Shown here one piece after another: positions 24,810-35,578 of a DNA stretch of 64,000 nucleotides. The notes beneath the pieces are model-generated. The model was not told the DNA's origin. It did no database searches and saw only the letters and a program-made list of their open reading frames with translations. A program made the position numbers and the translations under genes. This stretch comes from Craterostigma plantagineum (lineage: Eukaryota > Streptophyta > Magnoliopsida > Lamiales > Linderniaceae), in contig JAPQWV010000018.1 in NCBI GenBank assembly GCA_027422505.1, positions 16,014,001 through 16,078,000 of the forward strand. The letters run 5' to 3'. Numbering within the stretch: position 1 is the stretch's first letter; each line of letters opens with the position of its first letter.

Positions 24810-26890
24810 TGTGATGAAGAAGCAGTTCGGTTTAGGGGACGAAGTTCCTGATTGCCGTCTTACGTTGAGCTCGTTATACAGCGAGGCCAGCTAGTTGATA
24901 AGACAATGTTGTAGGATGAGTTTCAAATTTTTTGTGCCGAGTCCGTTCGGCCGCCTTGTTATGGCCGAGCCGGAATTTAACCTCTCGCTTCAGTTGTTGT
25001 GGTACCTCATCCAGAGGGAGACCACTCTGCACAACCGCGAAGAGCTGTGGATGTTGTTGGCAACAGACCACTCCGATTTTCAAAATCAGAGTACTGCCTA
25101 ATCACCGAGCTGAAGTTCGAAGCCGCGATACGCTAGTGAATGAATACGAAGCATTCGCGAGGAGACATTTTGGCGGTAGATCAATAATTCACATGTCGCA
25201 CGTCAAGATTGCGTTGGAGGTCTTGGCTGGCGACGAGGAACGTGTGGACTTCGAGAAGCTGAAGTTGGCGAATGTCTACTTCGCCACCGCGGCGTTGTTG
25301 GCCTGAAAGTCAAAGAAGGACACCGTCGTGAGGCCCTGGGTGTAACGACCCGTCCCATACCGGGTGTTACTATAGCATCGGTCCCTACCGGGACAAGTGG
25401 GGTTGGGCCCACCACACTCCGACTGATAGTCTGGCCCCACTGTACTACCATTTAACCTTTTTAGCGTGCTTCGTGCACTCGCTCACACGCACCCTGAGAA
25501 ACTTCCCACGAGGTCACCCATCCCTAGATTGCCCCAAGTCAAGCACGCTTAACTTCGAAGTTTCTATAGATGGACTCCCGAAAAGGTAGGTCGACCTTGG
25601 TGATATGAGTAGTACTATCAATTCCCTGATACGATTCTTAGCCTGACACGCCCATACATTGTCAGTCTCAGAATCCCCTCTCATTCGGGTGTCGGATCGG
25701 TCGTTCACGAACCCCTTCGCCTAGAAGCCTGCCAGGAGCCGCTCCTTGTCCGTGTACCTCTCTGGCACCGGCGATCACTCCCCGCCTTCATTGGCCCCGG
25801 GCGTCACATGCCCACCAGCTTCCGCCTGGTTCGTCCCAAACCAGCACCGTACTGTGAGAGGTTGTGCTCTGATACCACCTGTAACGACCCGTCCCATACC
25901 GGGTGTCACTATAGCACTGATCCCTACCGGGACAAGTGGGGTTGGGCCCACCACACTCCGACTGATAGTCTGGCCCCACTGTACCACCATTTAACCTTTT
26001 AGCGTGCTTCGTGCACTCGCTCACACGCACCCTGAGAAAACTTCCCAGGGGGTCACCCATCCCTAGATTGCCCCAAGTCAAGCACGCTTAACTTCGGAGT
26101 TTCTATAGATGGGCTCCCGAAAAGGTAGGTCGACCTTGGTGATATGAGTAGTACTATCAATTCCCTGATACGATTCTTAGCCTGACACGCCCATACATTG
26201 TCAGTCTCAGGATCCCCTCTCATTCGGGTGTCGGATCGGTTCGTTCACGAACCCCTTCGCCTAGAAGCCTGCTAGGAGCCGCTCCTTGTCCGTGCACCTC
26301 TCTGGCACCGGCGATCACTCCCCGACCTCATTGGCCTCGGGCGTCACACTGGGTCCTTTATCTAGCTGAAGACCGGTTTGCTTTCTCGCAGTATCCTTGG
26401 GGCAGCGTGGCTTTCAAGGACGTCATACACGCTGTTAAAAAAATCTACGGGAGATCATACGGGAGTGGCTGATAAGTAGGTTCGTACAACCACTTTTGAT
26501 TTATAATTAAGCTTTGTCATACCTTGTTTTGACATGATTGCTAATATTATTTGCGTTATTTGAATTCAGATACTAGCATACGAGTGCATACCGGGCATTG
26601 CAGACGAGTTTGCGAGTCGGAAAGAAGAAGATTTCACCCCACGCATGCTCAGGTGGGTGACGACAAATTGGAGTCGCAAGGGATGCCCCAGTTTGAAGTC
26701 TGTCGCATTACACGCTGATGGGTCCCATGTACGAGGATTGATAGTGTCGTCAGCGAACGAGCTGGAGGGGCCGTACTTTAGGGAGAGCATTTTCGATGTT
26801 GGGGAGCGGAGGTTAGGTGTGCCCGTGGCCACCGCCATCGCGGTGAGGGTTCTAGCCGGCAGAATTTGGTGCCTGAGACTATCCACCTGA
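24810..26890 (+). pseudogene. DUF1985 gene copy, broken, interrupted by a Cassandra element
   Basis: This is the second, inverted copy of the DUF1985 gene of element A. Recognisable blocks are FGRLVMAEPEFNLSLQLLWY (about 24950-25010), ELWMLLATDHSDF, SHVKIALEVLAGDEERVDF (about 25195-25255), KLANVYFATAALL and, beyond the Cassandra insertion, EDRFAFSQYPWGSVAF (26370-26415). A GT-AG intron near 26475-26570 leads into AYECIPGIADEF. Frameshifts, in-frame stops (for example at 25303-25305) and the TRIM insertion disable it. DUF1985 is a plant domain usually found N-terminal to Ulp1-type cysteine proteases in Mutator-like elements; its function is unknown. Confidence 0.75.
25341..26348 (-). mobile_element. 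Cassandra-type TRIM retrotransposon with 5S rRNA-like LTRs
   Basis: Two near-identical LTRs (25341-25808 and 25880-26348) enclose only 71 bp. The element is flanked by the 5-bp duplication CTGGG (25336-25340, 26349-26353). LTR ends are TGTAACG...GTCACA on +. Next to the right LTR is GATACCA, which on the minus strand reads TGGTATCAGAGC, the primer-binding site for initiator tRNA-Met, so the element is on the minus strand. Each LTR holds a 5S rRNA-like segment (around 25510-25570 and 26045-26110), where the minus strand reads the conserved CTCCGAAGTTAAGCGTGCTTG (one mismatch in the left copy). There is no coding capacity; Cassandra elements rely on proteins supplied in trans. Confidence 0.93.
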
Positions 26891-27019
26891 TCCCTACAAA
26901 CTAACATCCATAAAGACTTCAACTAGACCATGTCCAAAATGTCCAAAACCACCTACAATTAACACTTCCAAACTCAACCAAACAAATGGAGCATACAACT
27001 ATGCTGGTCACGCAATATC

Positions 27020-29804
27020 CGTGTAGTCATAATGGAGCAATATGCTGAAATATCAATCTGTCTTTGATATTCACAAAGTCGGGCGTGTCAACCATAACCG
27101 TCTCCACCGTCAACGCCGCATGAACCCCCAAATCCAAGCTGCCAGCCTTCTGGTTCCGATTCATTTTATTATTCAACTTCACCGTTTGTGACGATATCGA
27201 ACTTCAAACGCCGATATGCAGAAAGAAACTCCGCCTGATAGCAAATGGCGAACATGTAACTAAATAAATAAAAATGATACACAAACGGATTTCAGCTACT
27301 TACGAACACTCTCCCAGCGAATTGCCCCGATGCGCGCCCAACGAATCGTTAAGGATGAATGTTTGCGTTGAAGCGTCAAAAATAAGCACTGCCCAGTGAT
27401 TTACTGCGAAAATTGGAGAGATGATGTACTTGCATCGCATCAATTCATCCTCCGTGAGACCTCCAACCAGCTCCGACTGCTTGTCGACAATCCATTGAGA
27501 AATTCATCCATATCATCCACCGTCACTTTCGCCTTCCTATTCAACTTCGATGCCTTCCTAAAGTGCTCGTCTTGCACGTAACTTGGAAAGACGAAGACGC
27601 GATGATAATTATCGGAGTCCGCATAGATTCGCCTCAAGCAATCTAGATATGCATCAAGACATTGGACTTGATCATATCATCGAAGAGCAACATGTAGAAG
27701 CCTTGAGCATCCACGTCGAACATGTCACTTCCCAAACCTTATCACTCGGAAAAAACAAAAAAATATTACGCATTTATGTTCGATAACTGAGTTTAACATC
27801 AGAAGAAAAAATTTACCTAAATCTTGCCGCTTCAAGGTACTTGTCAATGAGAACACGATCATGTGCATGAAATTAATTGACGCCCGGAGAAGTCCACTCG
27901 CCCGAGGTACTTCTTGCTCCACTTTTCATTTCTATCTGATTCTAAATCCTCATCACTTAGGTCAACAATTTCTACGGTCGATTTGCCTCTTCTTCGAACT
28001 CCTCGGACACTCGACGAAGCACCAAAATCTCCAGCCTCAACCACCGCCATAGGTGTGGGAAATTCTTGAACAGGTAACAATCGCTAAATGATCGTCGTCG
28101 CGACGGCTACTGCTCTCGATCTGAAGGATTACCTCAGCTTCGAAATTCTGCCGGCTAGGACCCTCGCCACGATTGCGGTGGCCACGGGAACACCTAACCT
28201 CCACTCCCTGCAGGATTAGGCCCGTCACACGGTCGAATAGCTCGTGAATAGCTCGTATGCCGAGATGCACTCGTATGCTAGTATCAGAATACAAATAACG
28301 CAAAAATATTAGCAATTATATTTTATATGTCAAAAAAAGGTATGCAAAGAAGCTTAATTATAATGCACCTGAAGTGGTTGTACGAACCCACTAATCAGCC
28401 AATCCCGTGCCCTCTCCCGTAGATTTACCTTTACAGTGCGTATCACCTCATCGAAAACCACGCTGCCCCAAGGATACTGGGAGAATGCAAACCGATCTTC
28501 GACGAGACTAAGGACCCACGGATTCACGACGGTGTCCTTCTTCGACGGTCGAGGCATCAACACGGCGGTGACGAAGTACACGTCCGCCAACTTCAGCTTC
28601 TCGAAGTCCACATCGTCCTCGTCGCCAGACAACTCCTCCAACACGTGCTTAACGTGCGACATGCGGACTTTTGATCTGTTGCGAAAATGTCTCGCGGTGA
28701 ATTGTGAGTCGCCGTTTACCGGCGGTAGCTCGGCTGCGAACTTCAGCCCGGTGATTAGGCAATACTCCGATTTTGAAAATCGGAGTGGTTTATCGCCAAC
28801 AACCATCCACAGCTCTTCCCGGTTGTGCAGCCTCATCTGGCTCTGGATGAGGTACCATAACAACTAGCCCGAGAGGTTAAAATCAGGCTCCACACTAACA
28901 AGGCGGCCGAACGGACTCTCGTTCCTAAAAATCTCCCCTCGTGGTGGTTCAGACATTGTCTTATCAGCTCGCTGGCCTCGTCGTATAACAAGCTCAGCTT
29001 TACTCGGAGATGGGAAACTTCGTCCACGGTGTCGAACTGCTTCTTCTTCACAAACCTAATTTTATACGTAAAACACATTTTAGCTAACTTACGTGGTATG
29101 AATATTGAAAATAGAAAAACCCTTCAAGCACATATGCGCATGAGACCCCTGCGCATCGGCGCGGTCCCAGCAAGGGTTCCCTGCGTATAAGCGCGGGTCC
29201 CCTGGTCATAGCGCGTAGGCCCCCTAGTCATAGCGCGCAGGTCCCCTGCTTATAACGTGCGCGTCCCCTGGTCATAGCGCGCAGGTCCACTGCTTATAAC
29301 GCGCGGGTCCCCGACCTTGCGAGCAGTGACACGGGACCCTCCCGTTAAGGTCAGAAGAACCGAGCGTTTAAGCAGGGGAGCCGCGCAATACGCAGGGGAC
29401 CCGTGAAATACGCACAGGTCCCCTGCTCATAAGCGGGGGTCGTGTGCTTGCAAGCACGGGACCCATGCATTAAAAAGCGACGTACGCTTGCAAGCACATG
29501 TCCTATGCTTGCAAGCACAGGTCCTAAACTAGCAAGAGCGAGTCCTATGCTACCAAGCACGGATCCTATGCTACCAAGCACGGGTCCTATGCTATCAAGC
29601 ACGGGTCCTATGCTTGCAAGCACGGGTCTTATGCTACCAAGCACGGGTCCTATGCTAACAAGCACTGTCCTATACTTGCAAGCACGGGTCCGCACCAAAT
29701 TAGGGTTCGATGGCTTGTTCTGAGGTCCCCTCTCGCGTTAAATAGAAGAAGGCGAAGAGTAGAACACATACCTCCACTCTTTGGGTGTTCGCGTTGAATG
29801 CCAT
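27020..29804 (-). pseudogene. DUF1985-Ulp1 cysteine protease gene of element A
   Basis: The gene reads inward from the right end. Exon 1 is a 33-nt exon (29804-29772, MAFNANTQRVE). A long intron carries the motif array, and coding resumes near 29060. The DUF1985 block is intact from 28863 to 28354 (ELWMVVGDKPLRFSKSEYCL, HVLEELSGDEDDVDFEKLKL, DRFAFSQYPWGSVVF). Linker exons follow, then a C48/Ulp1-like catalytic part: the His motif FAVNHWAVLIFD (about 27370-27410), ILNDSLG, and the presumed nucleophile in FGGSCGVD near 27110-27140. Several blocks lie in different frames; some of these changes are introns, while frameshifts near 28860-28950 are real breaks. Ulp1 proteases cleave SUMO in other contexts; the role inside MULEs is unknown. 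Confidence 0.7.
29110..29690. repeat. GGGTCCC-type motif array, right side of element A
   Basis: About 25 units. The left part has GCGCGGGTCCCCTGGTCATA-like units. The right part (29445-29690) has a regular 20-24 bp unit of the form CTTGCAAGCACGGGTCCTATG. It lies in the first intron of the minus-strand DUF1985-Ulp1 gene. The strong periodicity produces artefactual open frames on both strands. Confidence 0.85.
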
Positions 29805-30721
29805 TGTCGATTGAGTCGATTCAGGTTCGAAGTTGGGTTTGAATTGCAGAGAAAACGATTTGCAGTGCAGGGGCGGGAGAGAACGCTTGCTTTTTTTTTA
29901 CTAAAAGTGAAAGTTGTTGCTTTTTTTTACTTTTATCCTACTCTTCTATCATGAGTCTGATGTTTCAAATTCGCTACAGTATAACCGTAAACCCTGTAAT
30001 TAATTTTTTCGTTAAGTGTTGTTGAGGTTGTTGGTTGATATTAAATAAGGGTAAAATAGTCTTTAGCGCAGAGTTAGTAAGGGTACACAGGTAAAATTCG
30101 ATAGTGCGTGCTATTTTTTAAAAAATGACAAACTCAAAGGCTATTTACTTAAAAAAATCCGTCTATAGTTTGCCCTTTGAGATCATTGGAGGGAGTCGGG
30201 TTCTTTTAAAATATGGCTTTGACCAGAAAAGTTTTTAAAAAGTGGTCTCTTTGACTTTTTTTAGGTCAATAGCCCCCATTTAATTAACTGCTAATTACTT
30301 TTTCATAACAATGTTTAACTTAAAAAAAATAATGAAAATAAAGAATTATAAAAGAAAATAGAAAAAAAAAGAAAAATGGCTCTGCTGCTGCATTAACGCC
30401 ATGACAGCTTCCCCAAGTTCAACTACCCTCATTAACACCCAACTTCCATTCATTACTATCATAGTATCATTGAATACCAGTCGAAAACTATTCTGTTGAG
30501 TGGAGAGCTATTGAAAGAAGACCTGCTGTTCAAAGAAGACGAGCCTCACGAACTGTAATTTTTTGTTTCGATTCTGCACTTTATATTCATGTTTTTCTTG
30601 TCGATTAGATACGAAACTGAGTGGGTATTGATCTATACTTTTTATGACAGCGATTCCGACGAAATTTGAGTTCAATTTGATCAGTTTTCGAATCTGCAAT
30701 TAAAATTTCTGGGTTACCTTC

Positions 30722-31005
30722 GCATGGTCCCCTGGTTTAAGGGACCCGTGGGCGGGTCCCCTAGTTCATGGGACCCGTGCATATATGCAAGGGACCAGAG
30801 CGCAGGGTCCCCTGGTTCAAGGGACTCGTTCATATATGCAAGGGACCGTGCATATATTTAACGGACCCGCGCTTATATTCATGGGACCCACACATAAATT
30901 CAGGGGACCCGTGCATATATTCAAGGGACCCGAGTGCAAATGTGCATGGGACCCGAGCACATATGCAAGGGACCAGCGCTTAAATTCAGGGGACCCATGC
31001 GCAAT
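30722..31005. repeat. GGGACCC-type motif array, left side of element B
   Basis: About a dozen units of the form GGGACCCGTGCATATATTCA at 20-28 bp spacing. They lie upstream of the transposase start, in a probable leader or first intron. Confidence 0.8.
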
Positions 31006-31068
31006 TTTGTTTCTTTCTTACTTATAGACTTTTCCTAACGAATCTTTTACACATTTAGGTGATCGCCA

Positions 31069-31480
31069 TGACTATCACCAATATTGTGTTTCAATTCAGT
31101 GGTAGCTGGGTAATTCAGGATGATGATACTTCGAAATGGTGTCCACACGCAAGTTGTATATGGCAGTCAATCATGACGAGGATTCATGCACGATGAAAGA
31201 TGTGAAGGATGAGATATTGAAGGTATTGGCGTTGGGAAACAATGTGAAACTGAGCCTAAGCTATATGCCGAACGTGTGTACTGCATTCCACGACCTATCT
31301 ACATCTCAAACGATTACAATTTACGCACATACCTTGGATTTGGTGGCCCACAATCAAGACCCGTACTTCATGTTGAGGCTGAGTATTGTGTCAATGATGC
31401 CCCTCCTGTTCGTGAGGATTCTACGGACAATGCCGTAATTGAGATGAAAATGCCGTAATTGAGCCCGTCGAGACCCATCC
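31069..31480 (+). pseudogene. N-terminal fragment of a Mutator-like transposase (element B)
   Basis: From the ATG at 31069 the frame starts MTITNIVFQFSGSWVIQDDD and shifts near 31130 into a frame ending near 31438. It contains the PB1-like N-terminal segment (DVKDEILKVLALG, KLSLSYMPN). This matches, in order and spacing, the N-terminus of the element C transposase (DLRNEIYETIG, ELKLSYQPSM). The MuDR zinc finger, DDE core and SWIM finger are absent because of the internal deletion. Confidence 0.65.
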
Positions 31481-33272
31481 TTCAGAGGGCGTATCGTTTC
31501 GTCGAAGGCAATGGTACCCCATGGGTAGTTGTGGAACGACTGCAAATCTTCAACTAACGACAAAATCCAAGAAGGCAAGCTAGGGTCTTTCTTCGTTCTA
31601 CGGGGTAGCAAAACGGCTGCTGCAAAATATACGTTAGCAAGCTTCACTTTTTCGACGTCGATTTGTCCATAGAAATCTTCGGTAGACAATTCCTCCATTC
31701 TTCTCTCCACGCAGTCAGACGAATAGTGGGACTATCCGAAAAGTGCCTCAATGTGAAATCTGTTGTTTCGTTAACCTCGGGTATAATTGACGAGCAATTT
31801 AACCCGGTGATCAAGCAGTACTCCATTTAGAAAATCGTAGTGGTCTGTCTGTCTCTTCATGAGAAACCATATCAATTGGGCGGATAGGTTAAAATCCTCA
31901 GCTGCCATAACGAGACATCCGAACGGACTGCTTTGAATAAATGCTTCAAATTCAGCATCACCCAAGGTATTCCGAATCTTTTGGCTTGCTTCGACGTATT
32001 CTGATGTAAAAATACATCTGCAATCGAAATCCCGATCCTTACTGGTCAGTTGCGTCTGCAATAGAACCTGTAAATTAATAACATTATAGTTAAGACAAGT
32101 ATGCGAATTGTAAGGGTCCTGTGCAAATTAGCAAGGGTTCCCTGCAAATTCGCAATGGTCCCCTGCGAATTCGCAAGGGTCCCTGCTTATTCGCAAGGGT
32201 ACCCTACGAATTTCGCAAAGGTCCCCTGCAACTTCGTTCGGGTCCCATGCGCCAACAGCACGGGTCCCTTGAATTTAGGTAGGTAGGGTTCCCTACGAAA
32301 TACTCAAGGGTCCCATGCGAATCGTATGGGTCCCTTGAGAAGTATCACGGGTCCAAACTGCACGGGTCCCCTACGAATTACTCAAGGGTCCCCTGCGAAT
32401 AGGTATGGTCCCTTGAGAAGTCTCACGGGTCCCCAGCGCAAATTGCAAGGGTCCCCTGTAAATTCGTATGGGTCCCTTGAGAAGTATCACGGGTCCAACT
32501 GCAGGGATCTCCTGCGCAAACTGCATGGGTCCCCTGCATATCACTCAGGGTCCCTTGCAAATTCGTTCGGGTCCCTTGAGAAGTATCACGGGTCCAAACT
32601 GCACAGGTCCCCTGCGCAAACTGCATGGGTTCCCTGCATATCACTCAGGGTCCCCTGCAAATTCATTCGGGTCCCTTGAGAAGTATCATGGGTCGCCTGC
32701 GCAAACTGTATGGGTCCCCTGCATATCACTCAGGGTCCCCGCAAAATCGTTCGGGTCCCTTGAGAAATATCACGGGTCCAATCTGTACGGGTCCCCTGCA
32801 CAAACTGCATGGGTCCCCTGCGAATGACTCAAGGGTCCCCTGCAAATTCGTTCGGGTCCCTTGAGAAGTATCATGGGTCCCCTGCGCAAACTACCTGGTC
32901 ACCCGCGAATTTCTCAAGGGTTCCCTGCAACCCAACTTAGGGTCCCTTGCGAACACGGATCTCGTCTGCAAACTGTATGGGTACCCTGCCCAAACTGCAG
33001 GGGTCCCCAGCGCAGACCGCGATCACCGCTGCGAAGACTGCGCGGGTCCCCTGTGCAGGCCGCGTGGTCCCCAGCGTAGGCCGTGTAGGTCCCTTGTGCA
33101 GGCCGCGTGGGTCCCCTGCGCAGGCCGCGCGGGTCCCCTGCAAAGACCGCACGGGGGTTTAGGGTTCCCTGCGCAGACCGTGCGGGGGACTGCAAGCCAC
33201 CGCTGGGCTGCAATTGAAGAAGACGAAGTAAAAGCTTGAAGAAGACCAACCTTCGTCATCGCGTTGGTTGCC
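31450..33272 (-). pseudogene. DUF1985 gene fragment of element B
   Basis: The likely first exon starts at ATG 33272 (MATNAMTK). The next ~1.1 kb is a motif array inside the first intron, and coding resumes near 32061. Blocks in order: CIFTSEYVEASQKIRNTLGD, FGCLVMAAEDFNLSAQLIWF, YCLITGLNCSSI, STEDFYGQIDVEKVKLANVY, SLVEDLQSFHNYPWGTIAFD. The frame breaks between these blocks (near 31830 and 31710), and nothing of the Ulp1 part remains. The third intron seen in the other copies cannot be placed. Confidence 0.7.
32105..33185. repeat. large GGGTCCC motif array with ~103-bp higher-order repeat, right side of element B
   Basis: Roughly 50 units by eye, each with GGGTCCC(C/T)TG plus 12-18 bp of variable sequence. 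Within it a larger unit recurs, recognised by CGGGTCCCTTGAGAAGTATC near 32325, 32470, 32568, 32669, 32752 and 32855, about 80-145 bp apart and mostly near 100. The array lies in the first intron of the minus-strand DUF1985 gene and creates long but meaningless open frames. Confidence 0.88.
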
Positions 33273-33619
33273 ATTGAAGTTCGACTGTTTTAATTTACTG
33301 CAATTGCTTCGTTGGGGCTGTGAACGGATTTCGCCTCTTTGAACAGATTTTAGGTTTTGATGGATACGCTTTGAAGAAGACGAAGTAAAAGCTTGGAAAA
33401 CAGCTGTAAAAAGTAAAAAAGCTCTTACAAGAAGATGAAACGACAGACACTGTAGCTAATGAACAGTAATTTTTCATTAATATGGTTAAGTGAGCGTTGG
33501 GGTCTTTAAATAAGGGTAATATTGTCCGTCACTTAGTAAGGGTACATATGTCTTTTTGAAAGGAGGAGGCCATTTTTAATTTATGATTTACGGTTCCATT
33601 TACCCAATTGAGGGAGTCG

Positions 33620-35569
33620 ATCGATGTTTCGCGCCTCCTCTCGTGGAATATGCGAAGATGCAGAATACTTTTTTTTTCACTCGACGAATTTGGAGTTCAA
33701 TACTTCCTCTCCGAGGAAGTGGTAGTTGTTGACTGCGAATGTTGAATACCAAGAAGCTAGATGAGATACTGTTAAGGTTAGTTAGATTTATAACCTGTAT
33801 TTTTCTTTTAATTAATGGGATTCAACGATTAGCTTCTACACAATTCAAGCTGCTCGTAGCTTTAAAGTCCTTTACGTGACGTGTAATTGAACTTACCCCC
33901 GAATTTAAGCATTGCGTAATCTTTCTTTGTCGTTTGAATTCTGATGATGTGTTTTCCATGTCTGCCTGGTTTCGTTGATATTGTGATTGTAATCGTAATG
34001 ATAATGGATTACCGTGCCTTAAATTCCATTGCTAATGTGTTTCTCAGACGTGTTTGTATATTCATTCTTCAGGTTTTTGTGCATAGATACATCATACATG
34101 CCAGAAACGAATAAGAATATTCAGGTGTTTTTATAGCAATCATACATCAAGATTCGCAATTCGGTTGCTGAATGTGTTATATCAAACTGATGCCGAATCA
34201 AGGAGATGATATCGGACATGTTTTATAGATGTCTCGAGTCATAGAACTGATGGATGCGAAGAAAAACAACTGGGCTTTGAGCTTATGATCTATACACTTA
34301 CTATGTCGGAAGAACCATGAGAAAATTTCTCATTTTACGTACGTTGTAGTCTAAGGGATTTAGAACGCTTCATCGTTCCACCAACGTCAATTAACGCCTT
34401 AAGTTCGTCGTGATTGTTTATGATTCGTTCATTGTGAAAGGCTGAAGTAAGATTTACGTTACTGAAATTTTTTACTTTAAACTAATAAAAAATGTCGCGT
34501 TCTCTATCTGTTTCGGTTGCTTTTCATTATTTTCTACGCCAACGTAACTCGACACGTAAGAGACTTATTCGGGATTTTGGCGCTTGCTTGCTTGAGTATT
34601 AATTGCCATTCCATCATCATATGCATCGTTTCTCTTAGGATATAACGCTGGTGCAGCACAATGCATAGTATTCTCCGCGAGACGAGCCACAAATGAAAAG
34701 AACTCAGTTTCATGTTCCCCTTCCGATTATCTTTTTCCAAAGATTTGCATCTTATTGTACTACAATATTCTTATGCTGGATGAGGCTTCAGTGTGACTAT
34801 CTTGTACTCTGATACAATAACTAGGATATGTTTTGTGCTCTGATTGAATCTAAACGTATTAGTTCTATGGCCCCTCATGTGTTTAAGAAATTTTTGAGTT
34901 TGCAACTTTGTGTAAGATTCCCTTGCAACTTGATCAGGTTCACCTTCATGTATGTGTGCGCCATGCGAACATAGGTTTCACAGTGCCTGTAGAAAGAAGT
35001 ATGGGTCGCTACAAACACTTACCGTTTGATTTGCCGTATGTGAAAGATCCTTAACGTTCTTATGATTTGCTGTATGTGAAAGATCCTTATGTATCTTTCA
35101 TATTCTATCAGGATCCACTTTCATGTATGAGTACGGCCCGAGGAGACATAGGTTTCAAAGCGCCTGCAGTAATATGTCTTTTGCAAACGCTGGCTGTTCA
35201 ATTCGGGTGCTATATGCACTATCATCCTTACTTTTCTTATGTTCTTTTTGCACAATTTAATTCATGTTTTGATGAATCCATTCAACAAGCCCCCTCGTTT
35301 CATGATTGCCTCAGGCTTTCATACACTCAAGATTCAGGTATGCATGCCTTCTCATTCTTGATTTCGTAAAAGTAATCATAACAATGTAACAATTGATCGT
35401 TGAAATGATTAAGAATTAGTATCTCGGTCATTCCTAGACTTTTCTTCTGTTGTGGAGTACCATACCATCTTTCAACAGATGATCTTTCTTGATATTCTTT
35501 AATAGATATCTGCTGAGGTAATTCTGAAGAAATTGGTGAATTAAATGTCCCGCGTCACTATGCTTTAAT
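33620..35569. other. intergenic or degenerate DNA with a tandem duplication
   Basis: No gene is recognised. A ~150-bp segment is tandemly duplicated with divergence at about 34905-35050 and 35058-35205; the words TTCATGTATG and ACATAGGTTTCA recur in both copies. A short frame in the second copy has no recognisable family. Confidence 0.45.
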
Positions 35570-35578
35570 GCTTTGGCC

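Larger units (their letters stand above)
19057..30165. mobile_element. Mutator-like element A (Ulp1-type MULE), ~11.1 kb, with nested insertions
   Basis: The ends read GGTTATTAAAAAATAGCC on the left and GGCTATTTACTTAAAAAAATCC on the right. Both are flanked by the 9-bp word TAGTTTGCC (19048-19056 and 30166-30174); five extra bases (30161-30165) precede the right copy, so the right border is 30160 or 30165. MULEs make 9-11 bp duplications. Contents: motif array and DEK_C-like fragment on the left; an inverted partial copy of the DUF1985 gene (20815-26900) broken by a hAT and a Cassandra TRIM; a DUF1985-Ulp1 gene reading inward from the right end. No transposase catalytic core is seen, so it would be non-autonomous. 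Borders are inferred from sequence and from comparison with element B. Confidence 0.7.
30199..33609. mobile_element. Mutator-like element B, internally deleted
   Basis: Flanked by the 10-bp word GAGGGAGTCG (30189-30198 and 33610-33619). Left end GGTTCTTTTAAAATATGGC; right end GGCCATTTTTAATTTATG...TTTACCC; the exact right border is uncertain by ~4 bp. The left-end region is homologous to that of element A (GGTCAATAGC followed by TTTAATTAAC). It keeps only the first part of the transposase gene on + and the DUF1985 part of the second gene on -, which abut near 31450-31480. The middle, with transposase catalytic core and Ulp1, is deleted, so it is non-autonomous. Confidence 0.72.

Noticed and set aside
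25500..26110. Possible 5S rRNA genes on the minus strand
   Set aside because: Only part of each segment matches 5S and it lies within paired LTRs with a PBS and 5-bp target duplication, which identifies a Cassandra element.
29110..33185. Could the regular arrays be CRISPR-like?
   Set aside because: The units are degenerate, the spacers are not unique, and this is plant nuclear DNA inside transposons.
32326..33274. Overlapping open frames of 60-119 codons on both strands
   Set aside because: Produced by the GGGTCCC array, whose unit length often keeps a frame open; the products are simple repeats.
35067..35369. 100-codon open frame on +
   Set aside because: Overlaps a tandem duplication, shows no recognisable family and the first copy of the duplication is not open; kept only as an observation.
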